DNA of 64,000 nt from Bacillus sp. FSL H8-0547 (GCA_038002745.1 JBBODD010000001.1:744001-808000); one strand, 5' to 3'; numbered from the stretch's first letter, positions 8,870 to 19,941 are shown. A program made the numbers and translations. The notes: generated by a model from the letters alone, not told the origin.

Positions 8870-11254
8870 ATGGAAGCACAGGTACCGCGCAGAGGGATGG
8901 CAGGTAAAAAGAAGGGAATTTGGATCGGAACGATAGGACTGCTGTTTTTGATTACTGGAGTCCTGGTTTTTGTAAACCTTTACATAAGCAGAAGCCTTCC
9001 TGTTTTATCTGGAGAATTATCCGTTTCAGGTCTTTCGGCAGAGGTGTACGTCACAAGGGATACGCATGGTGTTCCCCATATCCTCGCCGGATCTGATCAA
9101 GATCTCTACACAGCTCAGGGCTATGTTCAGGCACAGGACAGACTTTTTCAAATGGATTTAAGCAGAAGGCAGGCATCCGGAACACTCAGCGAAGTCGTTG
9201 GGGAAGCAGCCATCGAAAGAGACAAGTTTTTCAGGACACTCGGACTTAGAAGAGCAGCTGAGGCGTCCTATCCAATTTACGATGAGACATCAAAAAAGGC
9301 GATGCAATGGTTTGCAGACGGTGTGAATGCCTTCATCAAAGAGGCGGAGGCTGAGGGAAAACTGCCGTTTGAATTCAGGATACTGGGCTACGAACCAGCT
9401 GAATGGACGCCCGCTGATTCCCTGACGATAGGGAAATATATGGCCTTTGATCTCGGCGGCCACTGGTCTGGACAGGCCTTCCGCTACTGGGCCATGGAAA
9501 ACCTGCCGGAAGAAAAAGCACTGGACCTTTTCCCAACGTATCCAAAGAATGCACCTGAAATCATCTCTTCCTACAAAGATTCGGATTTAGATATTGAAAC
9601 TGGATTTGCTTCTGCCGTTATACCGCCGGAATTTAACGGAAGCAACAACTGGGTAATAAGCGGAGAAAAGAGTGAAAGCGGCAAACCGATGCTTGCAGAC
9701 GATCCCCACCTTTCGCTCGGCACTCCGTCCATCTGGTATCAGATGCATCTGCAAAATGAGAACATGAATGTAAGCGGCGTTATTTTTGCGGGAGTTCCGG
9801 GGATTATTCTAGGTCATAATGAAGACATCGCATGGGGTGTGACAAATACCGGCCCTGATGTGCAGGATTTATATATCGAAAAACGCAATCCTGAAAACCC
9901 GAACCAATTTTTATACAACGGAAGCTATGAGGATGCCGCTGTCATAAAAGAACCGATTGCTGTAAAAGACGGAAAAACGATTGATTATGAAGTAGTAGAA
10001 ACGAGACACGGTCCGATCATTTCGGATTTTGCCCATGATTCAAAGAAAGACACAGCGCTTGCAATGAAATGGACGGCCCTTATGCCGTCAACCGAATTTC
10101 AGGCAGTTCTTTCGATGAATAAAGCGAAAAACTGGGATGAATTTGAGCGGGCACTTGCCGACTTTCACGTTCCGACCCAAAACTTTGTGTTTGCCGGCAA
10201 AGACGGAACGATTGCCTACAAAGCAAACGGGAAAATTCCGATCCGCAAAAAAGGCGACGGCATGCTGCCTGTTCCGGGATGGACAGATGAATACGAATGG
10301 GAAGGATTTATTCCATATGATGAGCTCCCGAGGACTGTTAACCCCAAGGAAGGATTTGCTGCCACCGCAAACAATAAAGTGATCGGCGATGACTACCCAT
10401 ATCACATCAGCCATCATTGGGCACAGCCGTACAGGTATATGAGAATAAAGGAAGTATTGGAGTCCAAAGAGAAGTTTTCCCTTCAGGATATGAAAGACCT
10501 TCAAATGGACAAGAAAAATCTGTATGCTGAAGAATTTTTAAAGCCCCTTCTTGAACAGCTTGAAACGGCTGGTTTAAATGAAACCGAACAAGCAGCAGCG
10601 GACCTGCTTGGCAGCTGGAATATGACTGACGATAAAGAGCTTGCGGCACCCCTTTTGTTTCATTTATGGATGAAGCAGATTCCAGCCGTGCTGTTTGAAG
10701 ATTCCATTCCGAAGAAAATGGATGATTTATTTGAAGGGAAACAGGGGATAACGGATGAACTCTTAAGGCGGGCTTTGAACGGGGATGAATCTAAGTGGTT
10801 TACAGATCAGGGCGGATTCCAGCAGGTTCTTCTCGCTTCTTTTCAGGATACCGTCAGTCTGATTCAAGAAAAATACGGCAATGATCCTGACAGCTGGAAA
10901 TGGGGTGAGTATCATCAGCTTTATTTCGCCCATCCGCTTTCTTCCGCTTCACCTGTTCTAAAGTGGCTTTTTAACAGGGAAAATCCTGTGCCTGTCGGAG
11001 GCAGCCAAATTACAGTGCAGGCTGCAAACTATAACGCGGAAGGCACAGTGAATCACGGAGCTTCATGGCGGTTTGTCATCGATGCAGCTGATCTCGGCAA
11101 AGGCCACCATATTGTAGGGCCTGGCCAGTCAGGGCATGTTAAGAGTGAATGGTACAAAGATCAGCTTGATGATTGGGTAAATGGAACCTATCATGTGACA
11201 GATATTAAAAAGGCCGAGGGGAAAAAGACGCTTGTGCTTGTGCCGGGCGGCTGA
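8870..11254 (+). CDS. Membrane-anchored penicillin acylase family (Ntn hydrolase) protein
   Basis: An amidase precursor of 794 residues. One membrane helix (about residues 16-40) follows a basic start, with no clear cleavage site, so the enzyme is probably anchored outside the membrane. The alpha-subunit region carries VTRDTHGVPHI and AQGYVQAQDRLFQMD. Self-cleavage is expected before Ser258 in NGSNNWV, which becomes the N-terminal nucleophile. Beta-subunit hallmarks follow (ADDPHL, GHNEDIAWGVTNTGPDVQDLY). Family members act on acyl amides, including beta-lactams and acyl-homoserine lactones; the natural substrate is unknown. GGGAGTGAG precedes the ATG. Confidence 0.9.
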   Translation: MEAQVPRRGMAGKKKGIWIGTIGLLFLITGVLVFVNLYISRSLPVLSGELSVSGLSAEVYVTRDTHGVPHILAGSDQDLYTAQGYVQAQDRLFQMDLSRRQASGTLSEVVGEAAIERDKFFRTLGLRRAAEASYPIYDETSKKAMQWFADGVNAFIKEAEAEGKLPFEFRILGYEPAEWTPADSLTIGKYMAFDLGGHWSGQAFRYWAMENLPEEKALDLFPTYPKNAPEIISSYKDSDLDIETGFASAVIPPEFNGSNNWVISGEKSESGKPMLADDPHLSLGTPSIWYQMHLQNENMNVSGVIFAGVPGIILGHNEDIAWGVTNTGPDVQDLYIEKRNPENPNQFLYNGSYEDAAVIKEPIAVKDGKTIDYEVVETRHGPIISDFAHDSKKDTALAMKWTALMPSTEFQAVLSMNKAKNWDEFERALADFHVPTQNFVFAGKDGTIAYKANGKIPIRKKGDGMLPVPGWTDEYEWEGFIPYDELPRTVNPKEGFAATANNKVIGDDYPYHISHHWAQPYRYMRIKEVLESKEKFSLQDMKDLQMDKKNLYAEEFLKPLLEQLETAGLNETEQAAADLLGSWNMTDDKELAAPLLFHLWMKQIPAVLFEDSIPKKMDDLFEGKQGITDELLRRALNGDESKWFTDQGGFQQVLLASFQDTVSLIQEKYGNDPDSWKWGEYHQLYFAHPLSSASPVLKWLFNRENPVPVGGSQITVQAANYNAEGTVNHGASWRFVIDAADLGKGHHIVGPGQSGHVKSEWYKDQLDDWVNGTYHVTDIKKAEGKKTLVLVPGG

Positions 11255-11268
11255 ATACAGCAGATGAA

Positions 11269-11297
11269 ACAAAAACGGCCCTGAAGGCCGTTTTTGT
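11269..11297. terminator. Bidirectional terminator between the acylase gene and malR
   Basis: AAAAACGGCC, a short loop and GGCCGTTTTT between two convergent stop codons. Confidence 0.85.
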
Positions 11298-12341
11298 TTA
11301 GATTATCGTTGTTTTTTTTGCAGGAACGTATTCTCTGCATGATTGACGCTTCATCAGCTTATGCGGGATGATAATGCGCTTGATCGGGTCCATCGGATCT
11401 TCCACCAGCTGAATGACATGCTTGGAAGCTTCATAGCCTAATTGAAAAATATTGATATCAACGGTTGTAAGCGGCGGTCTTGACACTTCAGAAAGCATAA
11501 CATTATTGAATGATACAACAGATACATCATTCGGAACATTAATGCCCATATCATCAAGGGTGTTCAGCACCCCAAGAGCCATCAGATCGTCTGCTACGAC
11601 AAGAGCTGTTGGAGGCTCATCCAGGTTAAACAGTTCCTGAACGGCTGCCTGCCCGCCCTCTTTTAAAAACTGTGCGTGGATGATGTAATCATCACGGTAA
11701 ACAAGGCCTGCGTTGCGTATCGCTTTTTCATATCCCAAAAGGCGCTCGACCGTTACGACAAGCTTGAGATTTCCCCCGATGAACGCAACCCGCTCATGGC
11801 CAAGCTGAATCAGATGATCCGTAACTTCCTTCGCTGCACGGTAGTTATCATTGTCTACATGCGTAATGTGCTCGACATCTTTAAATGGCTTGCCGACAAT
11901 GACAAACGGGAATTTTTTTCTGAGAAGATATTTAGTCAGCTTATCGTCTACTTGAGAATACAGGAGAATGATGCCGTCTACCCGTTTCCCTTCAACCATT
12001 TGCACGACGCCCTCCATAATTTCAGCGTCCGTTTCACCCGTCGACATATGCAGAGCATAATGTTTTTGATGGGCTCCTTTGCTTATGCCGCGGATAACTT
12101 CAGGAAAGAATGGATTTAAGAACGCTTTGTCAGCAGAACCCGGAATCACGATGCCGATTGCCTGGGTTGACTGATTGGCAAGACTTCTGGCAATGAAATT
12201 GGGATGATACCCAAGCTCACTCATCGCTTCTCTAACTCTCTCTTTTGTTTTTTCACTTATACGCGGGTTATTAGCAATCACTCTCGAAACTGTTGATGGA
12301 GCTACATTTGCTAACTTTGCGACATCTTTTATTGTTGCCAC
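11298..12341 (-). CDS. malR: LacI-family regulator of the maltodextrin genes (MalR-like)
   Basis: 347 residues. The N-terminal LacI helix-turn-helix (MATIKDVAKLANVAPSTVS) is followed by a hinge helix and a periplasmic-binding-protein-like effector domain. The sequence resembles Firmicutes MalR/YvdE. It lies downstream of the amylase and importer genes on the same strand, but a terminator separates it, so it probably has its own promoter. The two identical sites TGCAAACGTTTTCCC in the divergent malE/neopullulanase promoter region have the CG-centred palindromic shape that LacI regulators bind, so they are its likely targets. Effector identity (maltose or maltodextrin) is inferred from context. 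Confidence 0.85.
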   Translation of the reverse strand: MATIKDVAKLANVAPSTVSRVIANNPRISEKTKERVREAMSELGYHPNFIARSLANQSTQAIGIVIPGSADKAFLNPFFPEVIRGISKGAHQKHYALHMSTGETDAEIMEGVVQMVEGKRVDGIILLYSQVDDKLTKYLLRKKFPFVIVGKPFKDVEHITHVDNDNYRAAKEVTDHLIQLGHERVAFIGGNLKLVVTVERLLGYEKAIRNAGLVYRDDYIIHAQFLKEGGQAAVQELFNLDEPPTALVVADDLMALGVLNTLDDMGINVPNDVSVVSFNNVMLSEVSRPPLTTVDINIFQLGYEASKHVIQLVEDPMDPIKRIIIPHKLMKRQSCREYVPAKKTTII

Positions 12342-12458
12342 AATCCCATCCCTCTCTTACTGGCATGATCGGAGATTTTCTTCTCCGGATAAGTATCATT
12401 TAATCTATCACGAATGCTTTAAAGCTACAATACTGTAACCGCATTCAAATCTTTTCTG

Positions 12459-12482
12459 TAAAAAGGGGAAAGATTTCCCCTA
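12459..12482 (-). terminator. Intrinsic terminator after the amylase gene
   Basis: On the minus strand, GGGGAAA TC TTTCCCC and five T. It overlaps the amylase stop codon and separates it from malR. Confidence 0.8.
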
Positions 12483-14015
12483 TGCTTTCTTCCTTCTGTT
12501 CCGGTACAAAAATCCTGCAAATAATGCGGGAACGGCTATAAATACACTGATCAGCGGAATATTCGGTCCTGTTTTTTCAACAGTCTCATAGATTTCAGCA
12601 GTCTCTCTGTCGAGAATAAATTCGTACTCCCCGTTTTTCTCTTCGGTACTGTCCCCGGTTAAAAGCCCGTTCAGTTCTTTACCTTCAGAGAGAGCATCAG
12701 CCGGAACAACAGCCGTTCTTGATTCTTCGGTATTGTTTACGGCAACCACCGTTGTTTCACCTTTGTATGTCCGCTTGAAAATGGTCATGCCCTTTTCATC
12801 AAACAGCACTTCCATCTCTCCTCTTCTGAGAGAAGGAAATTCATTTCGGACCTTTCCAAGCTTTGAAACATATTTTATGAGTTCATCATTTGCACGGAAA
12901 TTCATCATTCTGCGATTATCCGGATCATTGCCTCCGTCCATCGCAATTTCAGTTCCGTAATACACAATCGGCATGCCCGGTGCAGCGTACATGTATGTCA
13001 GCGCCATTTTAATACGGGTAACCGGATTCTGTTTATTGACAAGAGCTTTTCTCGTAAATCGTTCGTTATCATGATTATCAATAAAATTGCCTAAAACAAA
13101 TGGATCCTTGTACAGAACCTGATTTCTTTTAAAAACATTTGCAAGCATTCCTGCAGTGCCTCCTGTATTGGAAAACACTTTGGAAGCATCCTCATAAAAC
13201 GGGTAGTCTACAACAGAATCAAGTCCTGCTTCCGTATACCCCGCAACATACTTCGGGTCCTTATCCCAGACCTCTCCCATTAAAAAGAAGTCGCTTTTGA
13301 CTGATTTTACTTCCCTGGAAAACTCTTCCCAGAATGCTTTTGGGACGTGACGGACTGTATCAAGGCGATAGCCGTCAATGTCTGTCTCCGTAATCCACCA
13401 TTTTGCAGCGTCTATCAAAAACGCTTTCGTTTCCGGATTTTCCGTATTCAGATCAGGCAGACCGAAAAGCCAGCCATTTTCTACTTCCTCTTGGTTTTGC
13501 CAGTTGGCAATGTCCTTTTTTTCATGAAACCAGTCTTTTTTGTCCGAATCATTTACCCACGGATGCTTATAGCCGGTATGATTGACTACAAAATCAAGCA
13601 TCACTTTCATGTCGCGTTTGTGCGCTTCTTTTACGAGCGTCTTAAACTCTTCAAGTGTTCCAAAGTTTTCATCAACGTTCTTGAAATCGCGGATCCAGTA
13701 GCCATGATAGCCGCCTTCTTCATTATCGAACACAGGAGTCAGCCAGATAGACGTAAAGCCCATTTCCTGAATGTAATCAAGCTTGTCAATGATTCCTTTC
13801 AGGTCCCCTCCGTGATAGGCTTTCGGATTTTTCGGATCTGCTTCAAAATCATTGGACGTGTCGCCATTATGGAAGCGGTCCACCATGATAAAATACATAC
13901 TTTCATCCTGCCAAGAACGATTTTCCTCCTTCTTTTCAGCACCGGCATGAGACGCCGGGAATGCTGATAGAAGAAGAAAAGGGATGACTAGTCCTTTTAT
14001 AAACCGTTTAAACAT
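12480..14015 (-). CDS. Secreted alpha-amylase family (GH13) protein with C-terminal membrane anchor
   Basis: Hydrolyses alpha-1,4 glucans outside the cell to supply dextrins to the neighbouring importer. 511 residues. Signal peptide about 1-26 (ending ASHAGA). The GH13 barrel includes region I DFVVNH, region II GYRLDTVRH (nucleophile Asp219), region III MGEVWD (acid Glu248) and region IV FIDNHD (Asp316). Unusually, the C-terminus has a hydrophobic helix (about 487-503) followed by YRNRRKKA, a sortase-free membrane-stop design, so the enzyme is probably retained at the membrane surface. It follows mdxG by about 100 bp with an intervening hairpin. Confidence 0.9.
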   Translation of the reverse strand: MFKRFIKGLVIPFLLLSAFPASHAGAEKKEENRSWQDESMYFIMVDRFHNGDTSNDFEADPKNPKAYHGGDLKGIIDKLDYIQEMGFTSIWLTPVFDNEEGGYHGYWIRDFKNVDENFGTLEEFKTLVKEAHKRDMKVMLDFVVNHTGYKHPWVNDSDKKDWFHEKKDIANWQNQEEVENGWLFGLPDLNTENPETKAFLIDAAKWWITETDIDGYRLDTVRHVPKAFWEEFSREVKSVKSDFFLMGEVWDKDPKYVAGYTEAGLDSVVDYPFYEDASKVFSNTGGTAGMLANVFKRNQVLYKDPFVLGNFIDNHDNERFTRKALVNKQNPVTRIKMALTYMYAAPGMPIVYYGTEIAMDGGNDPDNRRMMNFRANDELIKYVSKLGKVRNEFPSLRRGEMEVLFDEKGMTIFKRTYKGETTVVAVNNTEESRTAVVPADALSEGKELNGLLTGDSTEEKNGEYEFILDRETAEIYETVEKTGPNIPLISVFIAVPALFAGFLYRNRRKKA

Positions 14016-14040
14016 CCCTATGCCCCCCTTACTGCGTAAT

Positions 14041-14062
14041 AGCTGCCCGGAACCGGACAGCT
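14041..14062 (-). other. Intercistronic hairpin between mdxG and the amylase gene
   Basis: On the minus strand, AGCTGTCCGG TT CCGGGCAGCT, a 10-bp stem with one G-U pair. It has no T-run, so it is more likely a processing or mRNA-stability element than a terminator. Confidence 0.5.
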
Positions 14063-14119
14063 TTACACATAAGACTATTAAACTGTTAAGGTGATTTCAA
14101 TATGAAATCGTTCTCCTGC

Positions 14120-14959
14120 TTATCCTTTATTTGCTCCTGCAGTCAGTCCTTCAACGATATACTTCTGGAAGATCAAGAACAAAATCGTAATTGGAACGGC
14201 TACCAGTACAGCTCCTGCTGCAAAGGTCGTAAACTGAGTGCTTGTTCTGCCTGTAACAAATTCGAACAATCCAACGGCAAGTGTTTTATTTTCATTCGAA
14301 CGAAGGATCAAACGGGCAAAGATGAAGTCCATCCATGGACCGATAAAGTTATTAACAGCGATAAAAACAAGGATCGGTTTAGAAAGCGGCATCATGATTT
14401 TAAAGAAAATCGTTGTATGGCTCGCTCCGTCAATCTTCGCTGCCTCTTCAAGACTTCTTGGCAGACCGTCAAAGTAACCTTTAACCAGCCATGCACCAAA
14501 CGGAATGGATCCGCCGGCGTAAACAAGAATCAGACCCCAGTGATTGTCCAAAAGGCCAATTTGAAGCAGAAGAATGTATATGGCGATCATCCCCATGAAG
14601 CTTGGGAACATCTGAAGAACGAGCATGGCCATAAGACCCTGCTTGCGTCCCGGGAAACGGAAGCGCGAAAATGCATATGCTGCCGTTACAACAAGGAATG
14701 TTGAGATGAGCATGTTGAAAAAGGCAATTTTAAATGTGTTCTTATACCATGTCAGATACTTTGTTTCTTCAAACAGATAGCGGTAATGATCCAGTGTAAG
14801 CGCCTCTGGAATCAGCTTTGTTTTGAAAAGAGAATCCCCTGGATTCAGTGACCCGATAATAATGAAATACACAGGATACAGCACTGCAATAGCTGTTAGG
14901 ATTAAAATGGCATATATAACGCCTACGACGAGTTTATCAGTTAGTTTTTTATTCATCAT
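14120..14959 (-). CDS. mdxG: Maltodextrin ABC transporter permease, MalG/MdxG-like
   Basis: 279 residues with six predicted membrane helices. The cytoplasmic EAA loop, which docks the ATPase, reads EEAAKIDGASHTTIFFKIMMPL. It forms the membrane channel with MdxF. Its start overlaps the end of mdxF by 4 bp (ATGA), so the two are translationally coupled. No ATPase gene is in the locus; in B. subtilis a shared multi-sugar ATPase (MsmX) serves such importers, and the same is likely here. Confidence 0.93.
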   Translation of the reverse strand: MMNKKLTDKLVVGVIYAILILTAIAVLYPVYFIIIGSLNPGDSLFKTKLIPEALTLDHYRYLFEETKYLTWYKNTFKIAFFNMLISTFLVVTAAYAFSRFRFPGRKQGLMAMLVLQMFPSFMGMIAIYILLLQIGLLDNHWGLILVYAGGSIPFGAWLVKGYFDGLPRSLEEAAKIDGASHTTIFFKIMMPLSKPILVFIAVNNFIGPWMDFIFARLILRSNENKTLAVGLFEFVTGRTSTQFTTFAAGAVLVAVPITILFLIFQKYIVEGLTAGANKG

Positions 14960-16275
14960 GACAACATATCCTCTTCCTTGAAGGCTTTTGTTTTTCTGAA
15001 GTTCCAGATAGAAAGAGTTGCTACTACGATAAAGATGAGGATGGATACAACCGAAGCTGTAGCAAACTGGCTCTGCTCAAGCGTCATTTTGTAAATCCAG
15101 CTGATCAGGATATCTGTAGAGCCGGCATAGCTGTATTCAACATTTACAGGATTACCCTGCGTTAATAGATAGATAATGTTGAAGTTATTGAAGTTTCCTG
15201 CAAAGCTCATGATAAGCAGCGGAGCCGTTGAGAACATGACGATCGGCATAGTGATTTTCCAGAACTTGCTCCATGGAGTTGCTCCGTCAACATCTGCCGC
15301 TTCAAACATTTCTTTATCAATTGTAGTCATGACACCGCTCATCAGAACCATCCAGAACGGGAATCCAAACCACATGTTAACTGTGACAAGCGTCACTTTT
15401 GCCCACATCGGATCAGAAAGCCATGGAATCGCTTCAAGACCAAGTGCTCTTAAGTATTGATTCAGCGGACCGAATTCTCCGTTGAAGATGTTTCTCATAA
15501 TCAAAATGCTGACAAACTGCGGAATAGCCCAAGGCAGAATGTAGATCGAGCGCCATAAGCGCTTAAGTTTAATTCCTTTGTGGTTGATCAGAACAGCAAA
15601 CACAAGACCAAGGAAGAAGGTTGTTGCTGTAGAAAGAATCGCCCATAGAACCGTCCATCCGAATACTCCGTAGAACGTTGTGCTCCATGTCTTCAGCTGG
15701 AAAAGGTTAAGGAATGTATCAAAGCCTACCCAGTCAACAAGCGCCTTCGGCGGCAAGTGGTTTGGACCGGAGTAGTTTGTAAAAGCAATCATAACTCCGA
15801 ACAGGAGCGGAAGAATGGTAAGGAACATTGTAAATAGAATAGAAGGTGTTAACAGAATGTAAGGGAATCCGTTCTCCCATACGTTGGCAAGCGTTTGCTT
15901 AGTTGTGTTAGGCTTAATGCCGCGTTCGCGTGCTTTGCCGACTTTATAGGCATCGCGCACGTTCAAGTAGTAAACCCACAGGAACAAAATGAATGAAATT
16001 AAGAAGATAATTCCTTCGATCATCAGGAAGATTGAGTGATCGCCCTGAACAACTTCGAATCCATTTCTTGACTGAGGTGTGTCTCCAAGAGTTGTCAGAC
16101 CCCACATTGCATATCTGAAAGGCAGTGACCAAAAAACGAGAAGATAAACTTCCAAAAGGATAAAAAGGATACCCTTTAAATATTGACGGTGGTAAATCTG
16201 TCCAAGCCCCATTAATAAAAGCGATAGTAATGCACCTATTCTTGCTGGTCCGCGCATTATGCCAGGCCTCCTCAC
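14956..16275 (-). CDS. mdxF: Maltodextrin ABC transporter permease, MalF/MdxF-like
   Basis: 439 residues. Two N-terminal helices and a short cytoplasmic segment precede the canonical six-helix permease domain. The EAA loop is MFEAADVDGATPWSKFWKI. The N-terminal pair (LLLMGLGQIYHRQYLKG) resembles the TM2-like extension of MdxF rather than the large MalF periplasmic loop of enteric bacteria. It lies between mdxE and mdxG, and a hairpin upstream separates it from mdxE. Confidence 0.93.
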   Translation of the reverse strand: MRRPGIMRGPARIGALLSLLLMGLGQIYHRQYLKGILFILLEVYLLVFWSLPFRYAMWGLTTLGDTPQSRNGFEVVQGDHSIFLMIEGIIFLISFILFLWVYYLNVRDAYKVGKARERGIKPNTTKQTLANVWENGFPYILLTPSILFTMFLTILPLLFGVMIAFTNYSGPNHLPPKALVDWVGFDTFLNLFQLKTWSTTFYGVFGWTVLWAILSTATTFFLGLVFAVLINHKGIKLKRLWRSIYILPWAIPQFVSILIMRNIFNGEFGPLNQYLRALGLEAIPWLSDPMWAKVTLVTVNMWFGFPFWMVLMSGVMTTIDKEMFEAADVDGATPWSKFWKITMPIVMFSTAPLLIMSFAGNFNNFNIIYLLTQGNPVNVEYSYAGSTDILISWIYKMTLEQSQFATASVVSILIFIVVATLSIWNFRKTKAFKEEDMLS

Positions 16276-16432
16276 GTTGTATGAAAATCATGTATATTGA
16301 GAAAACTTCTTCAAAAAATCCCCATTGTCCCTTTGCTGTCCCCATTTACGGGCAGTTGACCCCCACCTCTTTCTCATGCATGTTCAGGGCATAGAGGTAG
16401 AGGCTGCTGCCTGCCAATAAAGGATAAAAGTT

Positions 16433-16457
16433 GAGCCAATACCATAGGTATCGGCTC
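16433..16457 (-). other. Intercistronic hairpin between mdxE and mdxF
   Basis: An 11-bp stem with one mismatch and a three-base loop (GAGCC..TACC ATA GGTA..GGCTC), with no T-run. A stable hairpin after a binding-protein gene commonly protects its mRNA and raises its level over the permeases; the enteric malE-malF gap holds comparable REP hairpins. Confidence 0.6.
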
Positions 16458-16467
16458 AGACTGACTA

Positions 16468-17772
16468 TTACTTCGTTTGTGAAGAGATAGCATCCTCAAT
16501 TTGCTGACGTGCAGCGTCAAGTGCCTTTTTAGGTTCAGTTCCATCGTTCCACATTGTTGTATAAGCCGTTTCCATTGGACCCCAAACTGATTGCATTTCA
16601 GGAATGTTCGGCATTGGAAGTGCTGATTCAGCCTGCTCAAGGAATGCTGAAGCAACTTCGTCGTTTTGGATAGCATCGCTTTCAATCAATTCTGTTTGAG
16701 GAGGAAGCTGTCCTGTCATTTCAAAGCGTTTTTCAAGCATTTCTTTGCTTGTTGCAAATTGTGCAAGAAGTGTAGCTGCTTTTGGATATTTAGAATAAGA
16801 GTTAACATAGTAAGCTTTGATTCCAGAGAAACTTTTTGGTGTTTCGCCGTTATCTAATTTCGGAAGCGGAGCAATACCGAAGTTGATGCCTGCTTCTTCA
16901 TGGTTTTTAATATCCCATGGACCAGAGATGCGGTACATTAAGTTGTTTTCGTTAAAGAAAGAACTGATCAAGTCGCCAGTGATGTCTTCTTTTTTAAGCG
17001 GAAGAAGTTCTTTGTTCATGCGCTGCATGAATTCACCGGATTTAACTGCGCCTTCGCTGTTCACTCCAAGATCAGCTGCATCTGTGTTGTCGCTGCCGAA
17101 AATGTAGCCGCCGTAGCCAGCGAAGAATGCATGTGCAAAGTAGAAGTTTGCAGGCTCCATCATGAAGCCGTATTTGCCGTCTCCGGCAAAGCCTTTAGAC
17201 TGTTCAAAAATTTCGTCAAATGTTTCTGCAGGCTTGTCTACTAAATCTTTATTGTAATATAGTGCATATGTTTCAATAGCCATCGGGAATCCGTAAAGCT
17301 TAGAATCGCCGTTTTCATCTGTGTAAGATGTTCCGCTGATCGCAGCTGGAAGGAAGCTTTCTTTATACTCATCAGCTAAAACGTTTTCATAAATAAGACC
17401 AGCTTTAACCATGTTTCCTACATGATCGTGAGGTGCGTGGAATACATCTCCGCCAAGTCCAGCAGGACCGTCTACTTCAAGTTTGCCTGCAGCGTCAACG
17501 TGGTTAACTTCCTGCACTTCAACCGGGATATCGTATTTTTTCGTAAATTCTTCTGCAACCATAGTCGCCCACTTGGCTTCTGAGTCTGCATTATCCCAAA
17601 GTACAAGCTTTGCGCCTTCTTCAGGAGTCAAATCTACTGCTTCTTCTGTCTTTTTTTCTCCCTCTTTGTCGCCGCCTTCTGTCTTTGCCGGCTCTGAGCT
17701 GCCAGGCTTGCTGCATGCTGCCATGACGAATACAAGCAAAGCAATGAGAGTAAGTGATAAAAACTTTCTCAT
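16468..17772 (-). CDS. mdxE: Maltodextrin-binding lipoprotein, MalE/MdxE-like
   Basis: 434 residues. The lipoprotein signal ends in VMAAC with Cys20 as the lipidation site. A Ser/Gly/Lys/Glu-rich linker (about 21-48) follows, then a cluster 1 solute-binding fold (GAKLVLWDNADSEA; later GPWDIKNHEEAGINFGIAPLP). It captures maltodextrins outside the membrane for MdxFG. It is the first gene of the operon. A sigma-A promoter lies at 17974 and a LacI-type operator falls just after it. Confidence 0.93.
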   Translation of the reverse strand: MRKFLSLTLIALLVFVMAACSKPGSSEPAKTEGGDKEGEKKTEEAVDLTPEEGAKLVLWDNADSEAKWATMVAEEFTKKYDIPVEVQEVNHVDAAGKLEVDGPAGLGGDVFHAPHDHVGNMVKAGLIYENVLADEYKESFLPAAISGTSYTDENGDSKLYGFPMAIETYALYYNKDLVDKPAETFDEIFEQSKGFAGDGKYGFMMEPANFYFAHAFFAGYGGYIFGSDNTDAADLGVNSEGAVKSGEFMQRMNKELLPLKKEDITGDLISSFFNENNLMYRISGPWDIKNHEEAGINFGIAPLPKLDNGETPKSFSGIKAYYVNSYSKYPKAATLLAQFATSKEMLEKRFEMTGQLPPQTELIESDAIQNDEVASAFLEQAESALPMPNIPEMQSVWGPMETAYTTMWNDGTEPKKALDAARQQIEDAISSQTK

Positions 17773-17869
17773 AATTTCCCCACCTTTTATTTTGTTGTAA
17801 TCTATTTCATTGTACTTAGTGCCCAGGGGACTTTCAGCACAACTGAAACCAAAGTCTCATAGTTCGTTA

Positions 17870-17885
17870 GTGAAAACGCTTCCTA
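17870..17885 (-). promoter_or_regulatory. cre-like CcpA site in the mdxE leader
   Basis: GTGAAAACGCTTCCTA fits the cre consensus except at the first base. It lies about 90 bp downstream of the mdxE -10, where a bound CcpA could act as a roadblock. It could also be a third, weaker MalR operator. Confidence 0.5.
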
Positions 17886-17943
17886 TTACCCTCTTAAAAA
17901 AAGGCTTTCATCTCTATCAGACAGCCGTTTCTGCCAAGGTTTG

Positions 17944-17958
17944 TGCAAACGTTTTCCC
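17944..17958. promoter_or_regulatory. Operator 1, probable MalR site
   Basis: TGCAAACGTTTTCCC, identical to operator 2 at 18020. It lies just downstream of the mdxE -10 box on the minus strand, around the expected transcription start. Confidence 0.65.
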
Positions 17959-17973
17959 TACTAACTAATTTTT

Positions 17974-18002
17974 ATTTTAAGTTTGCCAGAATTAAAAGTC
18001 AA
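17974..18002 (-). promoter_or_regulatory. Sigma-A promoter of the mdxEFG operon
   Basis: TTGACT, 17 bp, TAAAAT on the minus strand. Operator 1 follows it and operator 2 sits about 18 bp upstream of the -35. Confidence 0.65.
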
Positions 18003-18018
18003 TACATTTTTAAAATAA

Positions 18019-18047
18019 ATGCAAACGTTTTCCCATTGCCTTATAAT
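18019..18047 (+). promoter_or_regulatory. Promoter of the neopullulanase gene
   Basis: A consensus -10 TATAAT at 18042 has only a weak -35 (ATGCAA, 17-bp spacing), and that -35 is covered by operator 2. This fits a promoter held off by a repressor. Confidence 0.55.
18020..18034. promoter_or_regulatory. Operator 2, probable MalR site
   Basis: TGCAAACGTTTTCCC, the same 15 bases in the same orientation as operator 1, 76 bp away. It overlaps the -35 of the divergent neopullulanase promoter. The stretch 17773-18163 otherwise holds only promoters, operators and leader sequence. Confidence 0.65.
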
Positions 18048-18049
18048 AG

Positions 18050-19933
<1,884 letters not shown>

Positions 19934-19941
19934 GGAATGAA

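Noticed and set aside
10088-10504. 138-codon minus-strand frame inside the penicillin acylase gene
   Set aside because: Antisense shadow; composition and lack of a start signal do not support a gene.
13347-13967. 206-codon plus-strand frame inside the amylase gene
   Set aside because: It is antisense to a well-supported GH13 gene and has no recognisable domain or ribosome site.
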